A stretch of DNA of 64,000 bases from Lota lota. Lineage: Eukaryota > Chordata > Actinopteri > Gadiformes > Lotidae. Positions 1 through 14,421 of the stretch are shown here, in pieces. Every line of letters begins with the position of its first letter. The first letter of the stretch is position 1. Where the stretch lies: the NCBI GenBank assembly GCA_026745465.1, contig JACYXH010000137.1:167501-231500 (forward strand). The letters are read 5' to 3'. Made by a program: the position numbers and the translations under genes. The notes under the pieces were generated by a model, which ran no database searches, was not told the DNA's origin, and was given only the letters and a program-made list of their open reading frames with translations.

Positions 1-451
1 TAGGGTCATTGTTGTCACCCATATCTGCCACAACGCCGATGTAAAAATAAAGCATAATCTGAATCACATGAATTATTCATGAGTGGAACTGCAGATCTAA
101 AGTCCTGTAGAAAAGCGCTGTACGGTCAGCGGATCAGCATAGGTGTTATGCTGGGGGCTTTTGGGGCGCAGATCTTGAAATTCCGGAGCACCTAAGGAAC
201 TTGACTTCATCCACGGGTTCGACCAAGCGTGCAAAACAAGACTCCAGGCATGTCAGCACCTGCAGCCGAGCAGGCAGAATGTACGCCGGAACACAAGAGC
301 TTCAGACGGAGTAGGACGGTGCAAAGATGTCAACCCCAACACTGCCCCCGGCACTTTGGATTCCTATCACCTTGGTCTGAAGAGCAGTCACTCGTAGGTC
401 GATAATCAGTTCAATCCTCCGATACATGACGCTGAATTGGCCTACGTGACC

Positions 452-1601
<1,150 letters not shown>

Positions 1602-2218
1602 GTTCTCCCTCTCAACGAGAACAAAAGGGGTCACACGTAACAGGATGAGTCGGTCAGAGCTTCACACTTCGTGACGTGATTAGTTGTGACGCAACTCGGC
1701 TGTGTTGATTCGCAAGCGTCTGGAAGATCGGTAGTGTGATTAAAAAATGGAAGTTGGCCACTTCTATTGGGCCAATGATTTATATATGACAAATCTATCT
1801 ATTCATCCAAATGGACGCCTGTGTATTCATAGATGATACCCCCAATAGCGTCTGTAACCCAATACTATCGTGACATCTGAATTCTCTAGTTCGACTGGAC
1901 CATTACTAGGCCCACCGCTCACACACCTGTGGGGTCCGCGGGGCCCCGCTTATAGTTTGGGATCTAATGAATATTGCAAGGTACGCTTTAAAGGAAATAC
2001 ATTTACAGCTGGTAAATAACAGAACAGCATTATCACATGTGAACACGTAAAACAGAATGTATTCAAATAACCACCAAGTGCAATCTGATACACGACCATG
2101 CCAAACACAAATGTTATTAACGTTACACAAAGCATGTTACACAGATGTTGTTGTACGTTTAGATAGGTAAGAAACTAGTTATCACCTTAATTGCTAAGGT
2201 TTAGACTGTGCAACACGT

Positions 2219-2390
2219 CGATATCTAAGGTAGTCTGTTACCGTAACTTTTGTAACGCGTTGATATATCTAGTTATATCTTATTACCGTAAATGCTAACA
2301 CATCGATATCTAAGGTACTAGTCTGTTACCGTAACGTTTGTAACACGCTGATCTATCTAGTTATATCGTATTACCGTAAATGCTAAACGC
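2219..2390. repeat. Tandem duplication, unit about 86 bp
   Basis: The block beginning CGATATCTAAGGTA and running through TCTGTTACCGTAAC and ACCGTAAATGCTAA occurs twice with scattered differences. Confidence 0.7.
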
Positions 2391-2823
2391 AAGACGTTGT
2401 TGTCGCGCGCTAACTCGCCGAACTAAATAGCGTAAACAAAACCAAACACACACGAAGCATGTCTCCAAAAAGCTATTAAAACAATGTGTGCTTGTTTTAA
2501 AACGTTACCCTGCCGAACTTGTATGAACTACAAAGTATGTAAGTGTGTACTTTAGCCACGGCAGAGTAACGTTAGCCTAATACTATTGAGTCGATCCTTC
2601 AACTTACCGACTCCGTCTTCCGATTTTAACACCATTCTGTCTTGTTCACCGATGTCCAAAATAACCAAGATGAGCCTTCAAATACTGGTTCTGCTTAAAA
2701 CGTGCTTTGGCGAGCAGCTAATATCAATTCAGGTTCCCACTTCAACTTCAGCAGTGTTTCTGACACAGTTCCGGACGAGTTAGTCAGACAAGGAAGGGAG
2801 TTAACGTTATCGCTCAAGGGAGT

Positions 2824-2974
<151 letters not shown>

Positions 2975-3391
2975 CACAGCTTTTTACAGAGTTGAATGGG
3001 GGCAGGGAAAGTGACAGACAGACACAGAGACAGTAGTGGGCATAATAACGCTGACTAGGGCGTATTATGCCTGTTATCTAATCAAAACAGAAAATAATAA
3101 GCCAACCTATATTTGTGATCACGTAAAAAAAACGAGGCGATGTTTGTTAACTTGTAACTCCCACAACCTCACACCAGCGTGTATCGTGATACTCATTGCT
3201 ACATATCTTTAGACAGGTTACCCAACCAGCCATAGTACCACCCCTGCTGTAAGTGACTAATCCAGCTGCTTGCATAACGTGCCTACCTGCACAGCTGTGC
3301 TGCTGTCATATCGAGCAGCCTGTCGCTACCTGTTGATCATAACTCAAGGCAAGAAGGAGTGCTGCCATCCGAAGCATGAAGGAGCTTCACG

Positions 3392-3520
<129 letters not shown>

Positions 3521-3539
3521 CATGTCTGCAAAGTTTGAC

Positions 3540-5100
3540 GTAAAGTAGGCTACATCTTATATATTGTAGAAGATACACTTCAGGTGATCCCAGTTCCCCT
3601 ACAAACATGTTGGGTCATCCATGAGCCTAATGACCCACTTCCGGCCAGAGGACCTCCTGCTTGTACTATTGTCAATTCGGTAACAGTACGGCCCCAAACT
3701 CACCAGTGGACAATGTCCTCTCTGTGCTTCCCCTCCTCCTGAATAAAGAACCGTTTCAGGCAGAGCAGCTCTGAGATGCTACTGCTGCCACACATGAGTG
3801 GTGAAATGCCGGGCGATGGTTGATATTTAATTCAGAAGGATAATGGATGACCACGAATCTATGGAAGAAGTTGTTCTGTCGTCGGCCGATCTTCTGTTTT
3901 ACATTAGCGCTACGGGGGGGGGGGGGGGGGGGGGAAACCATGCATGACCCACTGGGATGTCAATGGACTGTTTATGTGAATGCTGTACTCCCATGCCGTG
4001 AAGGATTACAACGGTTACAAAGTCTTTCTGTTCAAGAATGTGTTAGCGTAGCTTACAGCTGATTCCCCTCGGTTCAGTGAATCTGATTTGAAAAGAAATA
4101 CGTGTTAGTAGATTGTTGTTTGTTTTATCAGATGTTCATTAACACGATACACTACGATATATCTTTATCTACGGTCAAATGGCCATTTTAATACAACAAT
4201 GCAGCGGTCAGTAGAGGTAAAAACCCTTCCATCCTAGTTGGTCAGTCTAGATCTGATGCTGTCGGTTGTCCGGTGACTGCTGTTGCCAGAATAAAGAATG
4301 TGTGTGTTTAAGCCAATCAGGACAAGGGTGTTACAATGACACAATTCATCTGGCCGAGTCATTGTCCTCACGTCAGCAGTGCCCAAGCAGCGCGTGGTGA
4401 CAAAAGGTCAGTCAGTGCCCAGACGGGGTTGATGCCTGCTCGCACAACACCGTCATTCAAAGGCGCTGTGTGGTGCACAGTAGTTGGAATGAATCCGATG
4501 CATAATAATAGTGGGCGAATATCAACACTGCAACCTGAAGAATCATTTGCTCATTAATACGCAATAGATCTAACACACACTAGTCTGATGTGTGTTTATG
4601 TTTATGAGGTCCTCATTAACATATGTAGTATACCATTGAACTCCAGTTAACAAGCTCACTGCTGTTGAGTCTCAATGTTTGTGAGTGGTCTGTTGACCAG
4701 TAGAGAGGCCTCTACTGGTCATTTCTAACATATACAGTTCTAGGACCAACCCAATGTACAATAGTTTAATAGAACAATATGTACAGCTACAGTTAATAGT
4801 TATCAGAAGCAATGACTAATAATAATGTAAACGTAGATTGTGAATCATTAGGTTTCCTCGTTCGGTAGGCCTGTGCGGTGAGCCGCAGACACCAGCAGTA
4901 CCATGATCCTTTGTGTGTTTTGGAATTAACTATTAACCACTTGTCAACCGTCCACCCATACAGAGCACACCTTGGGACCAGAGGGCGGCTAACGGAGACG
5001 TCTCATGGGAGTGGCTAGCTGCTTGAACCCTCTGCGCCTCTTAGTCAGGGGCTGAGGGTCGCAGGAGGTCAAAAAGACCCGTCTCATCCCATCCACAACC
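3540..5100. other. Non-coding with a G run and a short palindrome
   Basis: No supportable gene. G run at 3914-3934. A short palindrome (TGACCAGTAGAG / CCTCTACTGGTCA) lies at about 4693-4721. Confidence 0.4.
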
Positions 5101-5106
5101 AGTTTT

Positions 5107-5430
5107 GGTAACCCTTTAAATAAGGGTACAATAATGCAGTAATAAGCATTAACTAACGATGGTACTAACGGCTAATAAGCAGTTAACCAATGCTAATCAT
5201 TTACTCATGGTGTTCATTTATACATTATTGAATAGGGTCAGGGTTAACCCTAACACTGACCCAGCTTTATGAATACCTTAGTTAACACGAGCACCATTAG
5301 TCAATGATTAGTAGACCATTAGTTTACTGTTAATTAACTGTAAGTCAGTTGTTAGTTAATGCTTATTACTGCATTCAATAATGAATAATTAATGGTTCAT
5401 TATGGAACCCTTATTGTAAAGTGTTACCCC
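5107..5430. mobile_element. Palindromic foldback MITE
   Basis: Long imperfect inverted repeat. The left end (GGTAACCCTTTAAATAAGGG, then GCAGTAATAAGCATTAACTA) is matched in reverse complement by the right end (TTAGTTAATGCTTATTACTG, then AACCCTTATTGTAAAGTGTT). The centre is itself a hairpin around GGGTTAACCC. The outer motif AACACTTTACAATAAGGG is typical of abundant short teleost foldback elements. It has no coding capacity. Confidence 0.75.
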
Positions 5431-5642
5431 TGTTTTATACCTAGTATATATATATAAAGTATTTTAGGGTTATAAAGGGTAAGGGTAGAGCAGTTTGAGA
5501 GCCCTACTCTGATGTAACAGCAACTTGTTGGTCAGAACAAGGTGTAATTTTATTGTCAAGACCCGACAGTTCAATTACTAACCTGCGTCACAACTACAAA
5601 CCCACACTAGTATAATATAAAGCCAGCTGGTGATGTGACTCT

Positions 5643-5643
<1 letters not shown>

Positions 5644-5708
<65 letters not shown>

Positions 5709-5852
5709 AATGGGAATATTAGGAATCTAATTGTAAGTAGCCAGTGGGGGGAAAGAATACTGAATAGCTCCCTTACTGTCTAACACATCAAATATTTATT
5801 ATCCGATTACTAGAAAAAACATACCCATAATGGTACACACAGCAAATTGTTG

Positions 5853-5904
<52 letters not shown>
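5644..5904. repeat. (GT)n and (CA)n microsatellites
   Basis: (GT)n at 5644-5704 and (CA)n at 5854-5904, an inverted pair about 150 bp apart that could pair with each other. Confidence 0.95.
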
Positions 5905-5907
<3 letters not shown>

Positions 5908-6488
5908 ATCTTGCATCCATCCATCAAACCAACCACAAGCCCTCTTTTAATTATTTGCTGTCTCTGTGACACCTCAGCGATGAGTTGTGGTCAGAGATTA
6001 CACAAGGCCGCCGTGTCTCGCTGGAACTGTTCCCAGGACATCTCACTGGACATGCTGCTAATCTGCTGGCATTAGAGTAGACCTACACCCAGCTCTGTGT
6101 GCAGTCCTAATGCTAGCGCTACCATTAGGACTGTACACACCATAGCACTACCATTAGGACTAATGATAGCACTACTGTACACAGGGAGAGAGTTGGGGTT
6201 GTGTTGTTGTAAAGCCAACAAAACAAAACCCTGCTCTTGGTCACAGCGTGCAAACATTACACTGAATGATTTTAATGATCAGCTTTTTAATGAGAAACAA
6301 GAGTGAGAGAGAGTGTGTGTGTGTGTGTGTGTGTGTGAGTTTGTGGTAAGTTAGATCCGAAAGTGTTCAAAGTGTGTTGTGAGATTTCTTCACAGCTTCA
6401 TGACCAGGCAACAGTAACCGTGTGCAGGTATTTGAGTGCACATGCACGCTTGTGTGCTGTATGTCTACATAATGAGAGTCGGAGTCAG

Positions 6489-6735
6489 AGAGACAGAGGA
6501 GGAGGGGGGGGGGGGGGGGTCAGAGAGACAGAGAAGGAGGGGGGGGGTCAGAGAGACAGAGGAGGAGGGGGGGGGTCAGAGAGACAGAGGAGGAGGGGGG
6601 GGTCAGAGAGACAGAGGGGGGGGGGGGTCAGAGAGACAGAGAAGGAGGGGGGGGGTCAGAGAGACAGAGGAGGAGGGGGGGGTCAGAGAAACAGAGGGGG
6701 GGGGGTCAGAGAGACAGAGGAGGAGGGGGGGGGAG
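6489..6735. repeat. GTCAGAGAGACAGAGG plus G-run minisatellite
   Basis: About nine units of 23-33 bp differing mainly in the length of the G run, so the repeat is purine-rich on the plus strand. Confidence 0.8.
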
Positions 6736-6840
6736 TACTCTACACACACCACTGACGAGCCTGGCGGTCGCACTGCTATTAATCGAAGATAATTCATTGC
6801 AATCAGGTCCGCTTTAAGCGGCGCACTGTGGACATGATCA

Positions 6841-7078
6841 TCATGTGACACCGTGAGGCTAACGAGGCGTAGTGGCAAGGCGTCATGTGACACCGTGAGA
6901 CTAACGAGGCGTAGTGGCAAGGCGTCATGTGACACCGTGAGACTAACGAGGCGTAGTGGCAAGGCGTCATGTGACACGGTGAGGCTAACGAGGCGTAGTG
7001 GCAAGGTGTCATGTGACACCGTGAGACTAACGAGGCGTAGTGGCAAGGTGTCATGTGACACCGTGAGACTAACGAGGA
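6841..7078. repeat. 42-bp minisatellite, 5.7 copies
   Basis: Copies start at 6841, 6883, 6925, 6967, 7009 and 7051 with TCATGTGACACCGTGAG. Few substitutions separate units. The 14-codon period keeps frames open on both strands. A short array of GGAC/GGAT tetramers follows (7078-7105). Confidence 0.85.
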
Positions 7079-7254
7079 TGGACGGATGGACGGATGGACG
7101 GATGGATCAGATAGGCTCACGTTGTTTGGGGCCTGCTGTGCAGCCGTTGTTGTGAGTCACATATCAATCAGATGATTCACAGCGGGAGTAGGAAGAACAT
7201 GGAATGTATTCGTTGATTACAATTCCAACTCACCCGCCACTGCAGATCTTACCC

Positions 7255-7610
7255 AGCCTGACGTCGTCAGACCAATTCGCAAATGCGTACTAGCCTTGAA
7301 CCTCTACGTCTGCTAGGATTTCCGAGGGTGTTCTCAACGGGCGAGGACCAGAATGCCTCTGGACGCAACTGGATGAATCTACAACCAATCAGAGCAACGA
7401 ACCATGTGACACATCGGCGGCAGCCATCTTGGTTGTTTATGAAGATTCCTCAACGGCGCTCCCATAGGGCGCTCCTCTGTGCAGTCACCGTATCAAACCC
7501 GCCCCATCTCAGATAAACGGTTGTGATTGGCCCGACACAGGCCAGGCCTGCTGGAAATCTGTCTGAACAGGAGGGGGGGCCAGACACATATGCAAGAGCA
7601 AATTAAACAT
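7255..7610. repeat. Probable dispersed teleost repeat, unnamed
   Basis: GC-moderate block whose internal phrases (for example CGCAACTGGATGAATCTACA and ACCAATCAGAGCAACG) look like a repeat I have met in many fish sequences. No clear terminal repeats and no intact coding frame. Class not determined. Confidence 0.4.
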
Positions 7611-7619
7611 GAGCTCGCA

Positions 7620-8182
7620 GATGCGTCTGGATCTGAATCTAGATCTTCCTCTGATGGTGTTAACCAAAATGATGACCGTTTCCCTTATTTTGAATACTGG
7701 AAGCCTCAAATTCCGCCATTCACATCCCTACTTCCAGTCACGTAAACGTAATTCCCCTTTTTGACACTCAAGAGTTTCAGCGCTGAGTCTGATGTTTTAA
7801 CATCAACGGTTCCTCACCAACCCACGCAATCAGCTGTTACGCCACACGCTCCAGTGTCCCGCTCGCAAACACACGCCAGTCTTGCAGGCAAACACACACG
7901 CAAGGAACCCCCCCCATGTTGCCCAAGTCCTTCCAAATGTATTGCCATTCGTTTGCAACACCTGGCCACAAAACCATAACGAGATCACACAAACACCTGC
8001 AATGTTGTGCCCATGTGTCTTGGTGAGGCTAAGAATGGTAGAAAGATACTTGGTTTTTATGGAACCACAGAGAGACAGATGGTCAGCACAACTAAGTTCC
8101 TAAAAGCTCCGGTGTCTTAGCCAGCTCAGCAACTACTCTGTTTTGCTGAGGAAATATCAAGAGCTGCTAGCAGATACCGCTC

Positions 8183-8184
<2 letters not shown>
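7620..8184. other. Non-coding, nothing recognised
   Basis: No supportable gene or element. Confidence 0.35.
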
Positions 8185-8235
<51 letters not shown>

Positions 8236-8278
8236 CTGTGTGTGTGTGCGCGCCTGTGTGTGTGTGTGTGTGTGTGTA
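8185..8278. repeat. (GT)n with CGCGCC interruptions
   Basis: Two internal GCGCGCCTG interruptions split the tract into three blocks. Confidence 0.95.
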
Positions 8279-8799
8279 GAAAACAAAGAAAGACGTTTTA
8301 GTTTGACTTTATTATTTCCTGTGGTTGCGCAGCCGAGCGGTGTCAAGTTGGAGATTTAATGTGACACTATTGTTTCAACACAGAGTGTGTCTTTTTCACG
8401 TCTGGTCTCCAATAGATTGACTTCAAATCGGTCTGTAAAATTTTCTCAGTGGACAAAGGAGATTTTGGGTTGTGCTGAGAGAGCTAACCCATTAGCTAAC
8501 AGATGCTCCTTCTGTTTGTGTACTCTTGAGTTGTCGCCTAATCTTTAGGTGAGACGCATGTGTAAATAAAATTCTCACTTACACGGATACATACAAAGCT
8601 ATTATGAAAAACAGGCAAATGAACAAAGTACAACTCTTGAAGAAGTATCAGTTTCATAGCCATCAATATATATGAATACATCCATCCACAAAATGATGTT
8701 TACCACTGACATTTTACACAAACAAATCACAAAACGGATATCTTTGAATAATCTTATCTATCATCCATACACACACTGTATAACACATATCTAGCTATA

Positions 8800-9045
8800 T
8801 ATACACTGTAGAAGCCATATCTATCTATACACTGTAGAAGACATATCTATCTATACATACACTGTAGAAGCCATATCTATCTATACACTGTAGAAGCCAT
8901 ATCTATCTATACACTGTAGAAGCCATATCTATCTATACACTGTAGAATACATATTATCCATACACTGTAGAAGACATATCTATTTATCCATACACTGTAG
9001 AATACATATTATCCATACACTGTAGAAGACATATTATCCTTGCAC
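8800..9045. repeat. Minisatellite with ACACTGTAGAAG CATATCTATCT units
   Basis: About nine imperfect copies of a roughly 24-30-bp unit containing ACACTGTAGAA, with variants ending in CATATTATCC. Confidence 0.75.
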
Positions 9046-9419
9046 TGTGTAACTGGTCATTTACCTTGGGCCTCTTGGCTCTCCTTCACCGCTGGACACA
9101 AGAATGTCTGGAAACTGGACACGCAGAGCTCGCTCACGGTCCCCATGTTGGATGTATGGCTGTGTGGTGGAAGGTGCATGGAAGTGTGCTTGTATGGTTG
9201 TGTTCGCCTGTGGTCCGTTGCCGTGGGATAATCCAGCAGAGGTAAACAAACGGAGACAGGTTCCTTCTCTATGGGGGAGGTTCCTCCCTAGCAACGGCAG
9301 TGGCTGTCCTCGCTCCACACAGCTGGCCAGGCTCTGTGCATGTGTGTGTGTGCGTGTGTGTGGAAGGAGTCCCCTGCCTGAAGGATTCGTTGCCTCTGAG
9401 CCAGAGAACTGTGTGATGC

Positions 9420-9470
9420 TTTCTCTTTCTATATCACTCTATCTCCCGCTCTGTCTCGCTCTCTTGCTCG

Positions 9471-9519
<49 letters not shown>

Positions 9520-9921
9520 TCTCTCGTGCGCGCGGCTTTAGAAATGTGTAGTCACTCAGCTTTTCAGTTGACTTCTGCTTTCTCTGCCTTTTTTAACATC
9601 TCTGCTCTTCACGGTTTCGCTCATCTCTTCTGCCTTCACTCGTTTTCTCTATCTTCCGGTAAACTCTCTCTCTCGGTCTCAGTCTCAGTCTCAGTCTCTC
9701 TGTCTCTCTCTCTCTCTCTCAGTCTCTCTCTCTCTCACTCAAAAGGTTACTTTGCACAGGCAACTCCCCAAGATAGTCATAGACACTGATACACAGATAA
9801 AGGACACGAGGTCAAACCACTCAAACCACTTACATACACAGCTAAGCTTACAACAACATACGCACGGTGTGTGTGTTCGTGTGTGTGTGTGTTCGTGTGT
9901 GTGTGTGTGTGTGTGCGCGCG
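9420..9921. repeat. CT-rich and GT-rich composite
   Basis: (CT)n at about 9474-9508 and about 9660-9740, then (GT)n at about 9868-9921 with alternating GCGC near its end. No gene. Confidence 0.85.
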
Positions 9922-10084
9922 CTTGTGTTACGAAAATATATTGCGTATTGGAGCTCCCCCAATATGCTGTCGTTTTGCTAACTTCTTTTGTGTGAGAATA
10001 AATAAACGTCTCGCCTGGTGAGCCTCTCTGTGGCTCGAGAGGTCTACAGTAAACTAGCCGGCCTCTACTCTCACTTCCCCTCGT

Positions 10085-10085
<1 letters not shown>

Positions 10086-10114
<29 letters not shown>
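10086..10114. repeat. G homopolymer
   Basis: Pure G run followed by GAGAGAGA. Similar runs occur nearby at about 10760-10771 and 10890-10911 (G), and 10619-10636 (C). Confidence 0.95.
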
Positions 10115-10115
<1 letters not shown>

Positions 10116-10187
10116 GAGAGAGAAGGATAAGCCGTGGAGACTCTAAAAAGCAGACGCTGATCCAGGGTCAGCAGCAGCGACGACCAC

Positions 10188-10497
10188 AGCCTCCACCCAG
10201 CCTCCACCCAGCCTCCACCCAGCCTCCACCCAGCCTCCACACAGCCTCCACACAGCCTCCACACAGCCTCCACCCAGCCTCCACACAGCCTCCACCCAGC
10301 CTCCACCCAGCCTCCACCCAGCCTCCACACAGCCTCCACCCAGCCTCCACCCAGCCTCCACACAGCCTCCACCCAGCCTCCACACAGCCTCCACCCAGCC
10401 TCCACACAGCCTCCACACAGCCTCCACACAGCCTCCACACAGCCTCCACCCAGCCTCCACCCAGCCTCCACACAGCCTCCACACAGCCTCCACACAG
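10188..10497. repeat. 11-bp minisatellite, about 28 copies
   Basis: Unit AGCCTCCACCC with a frequent variant AGCCTCCACAC. Because 11 is not a multiple of three, all frames give the same 11-residue periodic protein, so the long minus-strand frames here are artefacts. Confidence 0.85.
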
Positions 10498-11213
10498 CGC
10501 TGCTCGTGGCTGAAACGCAAGCGTACGAAAAACAGGTGTTTCCCCTCAGCGACGGACCTGGTGGGCCCACTTCGCTAAAACAAGGGAACAGAGGGGGGGT
10601 TGTTCAGCGTTTAGTCACGCCCCCCCCCCCCCCCCCGTCCCCCACCAGCTCTGAGAGACAGGTGTGTCACGGCAGGCCCACTCAGGGAAAACCTTCAGGA
10701 GATGTTCAAAAACCAACGCGAAAACACGACAGAGAAACCAGAGGTCAGGTGCAGACCGGGGGGGGGGGGGTCGTACGGCCGTTCTTACCGCGGCCCCCCA
10801 CACGTCGGGGGGGTAGGGGTGATGGCAGCGGGAAGCGCAGAGTCAGCCGTGGGTGACGCAAGCACTGCAGCTGCCTGGTCCCATCGGGGGTGGGGGGGGG
10901 GGGGGGGGGGGGAGACAGACGGACAGCAGCCCACTGAATCATAGAGTCAGAAAAAGCAATACCGTGGGGTTTGATGTTCGGGCTTGGAAGATGTTGCGCC
11001 TGCAGGTGGGTTTGAGTGAACCTAAAAGGTGTGTGTCCACGTGGGTCTCCACTCACTACACTGATTGTGTTTCTCATACATTGTGTTTCTGGTTTTTCTT
11101 GGTTTGTTTCTTGTGTGTGAGGTGTTGCTGCGTGTCTCTTGTGGTGTGTGTGTCTGCTGTAAAAGCATCGGCCAATAAATAATTCATCTAAATCTGAAGG
11201 GCTAGTGAGGTGT

Positions 11214-11427
<214 letters not shown>

Positions 11428-11459
11428 CATAGGACTAGTGCAACATGAGGCAGAGTAGA

Positions 11460-12290
11460 GGACCATGAGGTACCGGTCTGTCAGGTAGTAGATGTATTCT
11501 TAAACAAAACAGTAAATAAGAAATATCAACGACATTGATTGCTTTTTAGGTGAAAAATGCCCCATTCCCTCCAAAAGCAGAACCCAGCGTCACATCGTGT
11601 CCACAGACTCTCAGCATAATCACAGTTGCCTCTGGTCACAGCAGGAGTCCACAGCTGCTGTTGAGCACGAGCTTGAACAGGTGGGTCTGAGAAGGCAGCG
11701 TTTCCCTCGCGCTGGCTATCAAGAGCTGGCAAAACCGAATGTGGAGGGCACAGTCGCCCTCAAGTGGTCAGAGTTGGCAACAACAGTGTATTACAATATT
11801 ATTGCCGTTGTTGTGATAAACAAACGCCATCATGCGGTGAAAGTATACTAAGAAAATCTGGAGTGTATGTATCAAGTATACATCAAGTTTGTATTTGTTT
11901 TAACCGAGTTAAACATTTTAACAGAGTTTGTATTTGTTTTAACAGGGTTAAACAGAGTTTAATAGAGTTTGTATTTGTTTTTACTGGCTACGTCTGGCTT
12001 CGATGCCCAATTGTTTGCTGCCTAACAGACAACCTCAAGCAAGATGACTAAAGTGTCGTCCCTAAATGACTAAACAGTAATAGTGAAGTTATTTAATAAA
12101 TTAGTAAGTTAGTTAATAAATCACAAATTGTCATATCAACGTGTGCTACCTTCTATACTATTCGATACTTTACTATACTATACTGTGGATCATTTTGCCT
12201 AAGCCGAGCATTCAGATCTGTGCCAATAAATATGATAGGGTGACAACAAAGGCTGACAGTTCCAAAAAAACATGAGAACAGGTGCCAAGA
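11460..12290. other. Non-coding, nothing firm
   Basis: No supportable gene. Three local copies of the word GTTTGTATTTGTTTT (about 11888-11983). Confidence 0.35.
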
Positions 12291-12298
12291 GAACCCTG

Positions 12299-12299
<1 letters not shown>

Positions 12300-12343
<44 letters not shown>

Positions 12344-12658
12344 CTCACATGCACACACACACACACACACACAAACACAGACACACACTCACATGCACAC
12401 ACACACACTCACACATGCACACACACACATGCACACAAACACACACAAACACAGACACACACTAACATGTACACACACACAAACACTCACATGCACACAC
12501 ACACACACACACAAACACTCACATGCACACACACACACACTCACATCTACAAACACACACACACTCACACATGCACACATACAAACACAGACACACACTC
12601 ACATGTACACACACACACACACACACACTCACACATGTACACACACACACACACTCAC
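12300..12658. repeat. Imperfect (CA)n, about 360 bp
   Basis: CA repeat broken at quasi-regular intervals by AAACACTCACATGCAC-type words, so a higher-order period is superimposed on the dinucleotide. Confidence 0.95.
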
Positions 12659-12779
12659 CATGTCCCCCCTGTGGGCAGAGAAGAAAGCCCCCAGTGCTGT
12701 GTGTTGGTGGGTTGCCCACACGGTGCGCGGATGCTTACATCACTTCAAACAACAAGTGGTCGCATGGATCAAAGCATGA

Positions 12780-13700
12780 TGCAGCGTTAGTCCCACTTTA
12801 GACGAGGTTTCGATTTTTATACCAGATACAATTACTGTGGGGTAAATCGCAGCCCTGCTGGGATGTGCAGGCTCCAAATGATTTATTCATTTTAAGGGGA
12901 ATTCTACATAGCCTGACAAGGCCTCACTACTATGTTACCCAATAATCACGTTTTATGTAAAAGGTACAGCATTGCGTGTTGAGCGCTCTGCACTGAGAGA
13001 AAAGATGTTTGCCAGTGAGAATGTTTTCAGAAAAGTCCTCAGAATTTCACATATAAATAACTAATGATAATCTTTTCTTGTACTATGCCATTGCTGACTA
13101 CACTGAGCAACGCTATACTGTTTATCAAGTCACTTTGTATTCCTTTCTGATTATGCATTATTATTTCTTTCCAACTTGCGTTAAGCGCCCTAATCGATCA
13201 AGCCATTGAAACGGGTCAGCAGACTTGCAGTGAGGTCATGGCTCCTAGTAGCCTACTATTTTGAGACGCATTCATCTCGCAGAAACACGTAATTTTTTTT
13301 TTTTAAGTCCTCACCCTCCCTATGTTTCTCCTGCATTTCACGCACCTATGATTGACAGGCAACATGATTCCCCGAACCATATATTTATTTGGAGCTGTAA
13401 GTGAATCATTATCATGAACACGCAACGTCATCATCATCATCATCATCATCGTGAATCGTTGTTGTGGATCCTGTAAAAATATATCGTGTCATATCTTCGA
13501 GGTTGGGATCAATCTATGTGGGTGTCAACGGATAAACGCCCCCTTCACTCACGACTTCTGTCCCACGTGATGTGGCCCAGCCGAAACATGAAGAGCATAG
13601 ACACCGTTCAACCTCTGAACAGGACTGACGACGTTTACAAAAAGCACAACATGAGCCATCAATGAGACTTTATAAATAATCCGTGATAGACCCGAGACGA
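12780..13700. other. Non-coding
   Basis: No supportable gene. Contains copy A of the dispersed 71-bp repeat and a short (ATC)n at about 13430-13450. Confidence 0.35.
13307..13380. repeat. Dispersed 71-bp repeat, copy A
   Basis: Near-identical to copy B at 17033-17106: it runs from CCTCACCCTCCCTATG to ATTCCCCGAACCA with about one mismatch, in the same orientation, 3.7 kb apart. Confidence 0.85.
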
Positions 13701-13704
13701 ACCC

Positions 13705-13707
<3 letters not shown>

Positions 13708-13797
<90 letters not shown>
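13708..13797. repeat. (AC)n microsatellite
   Basis: Uninterrupted tract. Confidence 0.98.
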
Positions 13798-13799
<2 letters not shown>

Positions 13800-14060
13800 G
13801 AAGTTATTCGCCGACATCGCGCCCGTGAGTACAATAACAACGCGTGTTTAGGGGTGTCTGGCATTTGAACAAGTCAATGGTAGAAACCCTACTGCAATTC
13901 TGCCCTTCCATCTCGGTGCTGAGGCTGCTGCAGGCTCCACTGTCGCCACGCCAACAACCGCCAGCGCTGCTCCCGCTCGAGTGGTCCGCAGTCCGTCCCA
14001 GTGCACCGCGCATGTGCGGGTCACACACGCTTATAATGGTTTATAATGGTCCTCGACGAT
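13798..14060. other. GC-rich block, possible promoter
   Basis: CpG-rich segment in otherwise A/T-balanced DNA. In human, CYTH1 follows USP36 here in the same orientation, so a 5' exon or promoter of that gene would be expected on this side. No CYTH1 coding exon could be found, so the role is speculative. Confidence 0.2.
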
Positions 14061-14172
14061 CACGCCGGTGAAGATTATGACAGCTCCTACAGCAGCTGAT
14101 ATGTATCCAAGGAAATACGGCCACATGCTGGCCCCTCCTTTACAGATGTGATGTCACACGCGGGAACCACGC

Positions 14173-14214
14173 CCCCCCCCCCCCCCCCCCCCCACCCCAC
14201 CCCCCCCCCCCCCC
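14173..14214. repeat. C-rich homopolymer
   Basis: C run with two single A interruptions. Confidence 0.95.
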
Positions 14215-14415
14215 CTCGAAAGAATCGGTCCCTTATGGGTTGGGTGTTATTGTGACGTAGACAACTGACCGCTACTTTAAAAATCATCAGCTCTCTTATG
14301 TAGCTCTATGTTGAGCTTCAAGTAATCAAACTTTGAGCAAATGATTTGCTTTGCCCATCACAAAGCTAAAGTAGTCAAGAAAAGAGTACACTAGGAGTCT
14401 CATAAAAGTCACAAT

Positions 14416-14421
14416 TTTATT
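14416..14421 (-). promoter_or_regulatory. Candidate poly(A) signal of usp36
   Basis: AATAAA on the minus strand, in an A/T-rich setting about 2.0 kb past the usp36 stop codon. This would give a long 3' UTR over 14.4-16.44 kb, where no other gene is visible. It is inferred only; transcript ends were not observed. Confidence 0.4.

Noticed and set aside
6841..7105. Tandem repeats considered as a CRISPR array
   Set aside because: There are no unique spacers; units are contiguous and the setting is a vertebrate genome.
6603..7155. Overlapping open frames on both strands with 14-residue repeats
   Set aside because: Consequence of a 42-bp repeat lacking stops. Strand-symmetric openness argues against coding.
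9848..10570. 240-codon minus-strand frame with an 11-residue Cys/Val/Glu/Ala/Trp/Arg period
   Set aside because: It is the 11-bp minisatellite read in a frame that happens to lack stops. All three frames give the same periodic peptide, and there is no splice or family support.
13804..14028. Possible first exon of cyth1 (ATG in a GC-rich block, minus strand)
   Set aside because: The frame after the ATG shows none of the cytohesin N-terminal residues, and no convincing donor is present.
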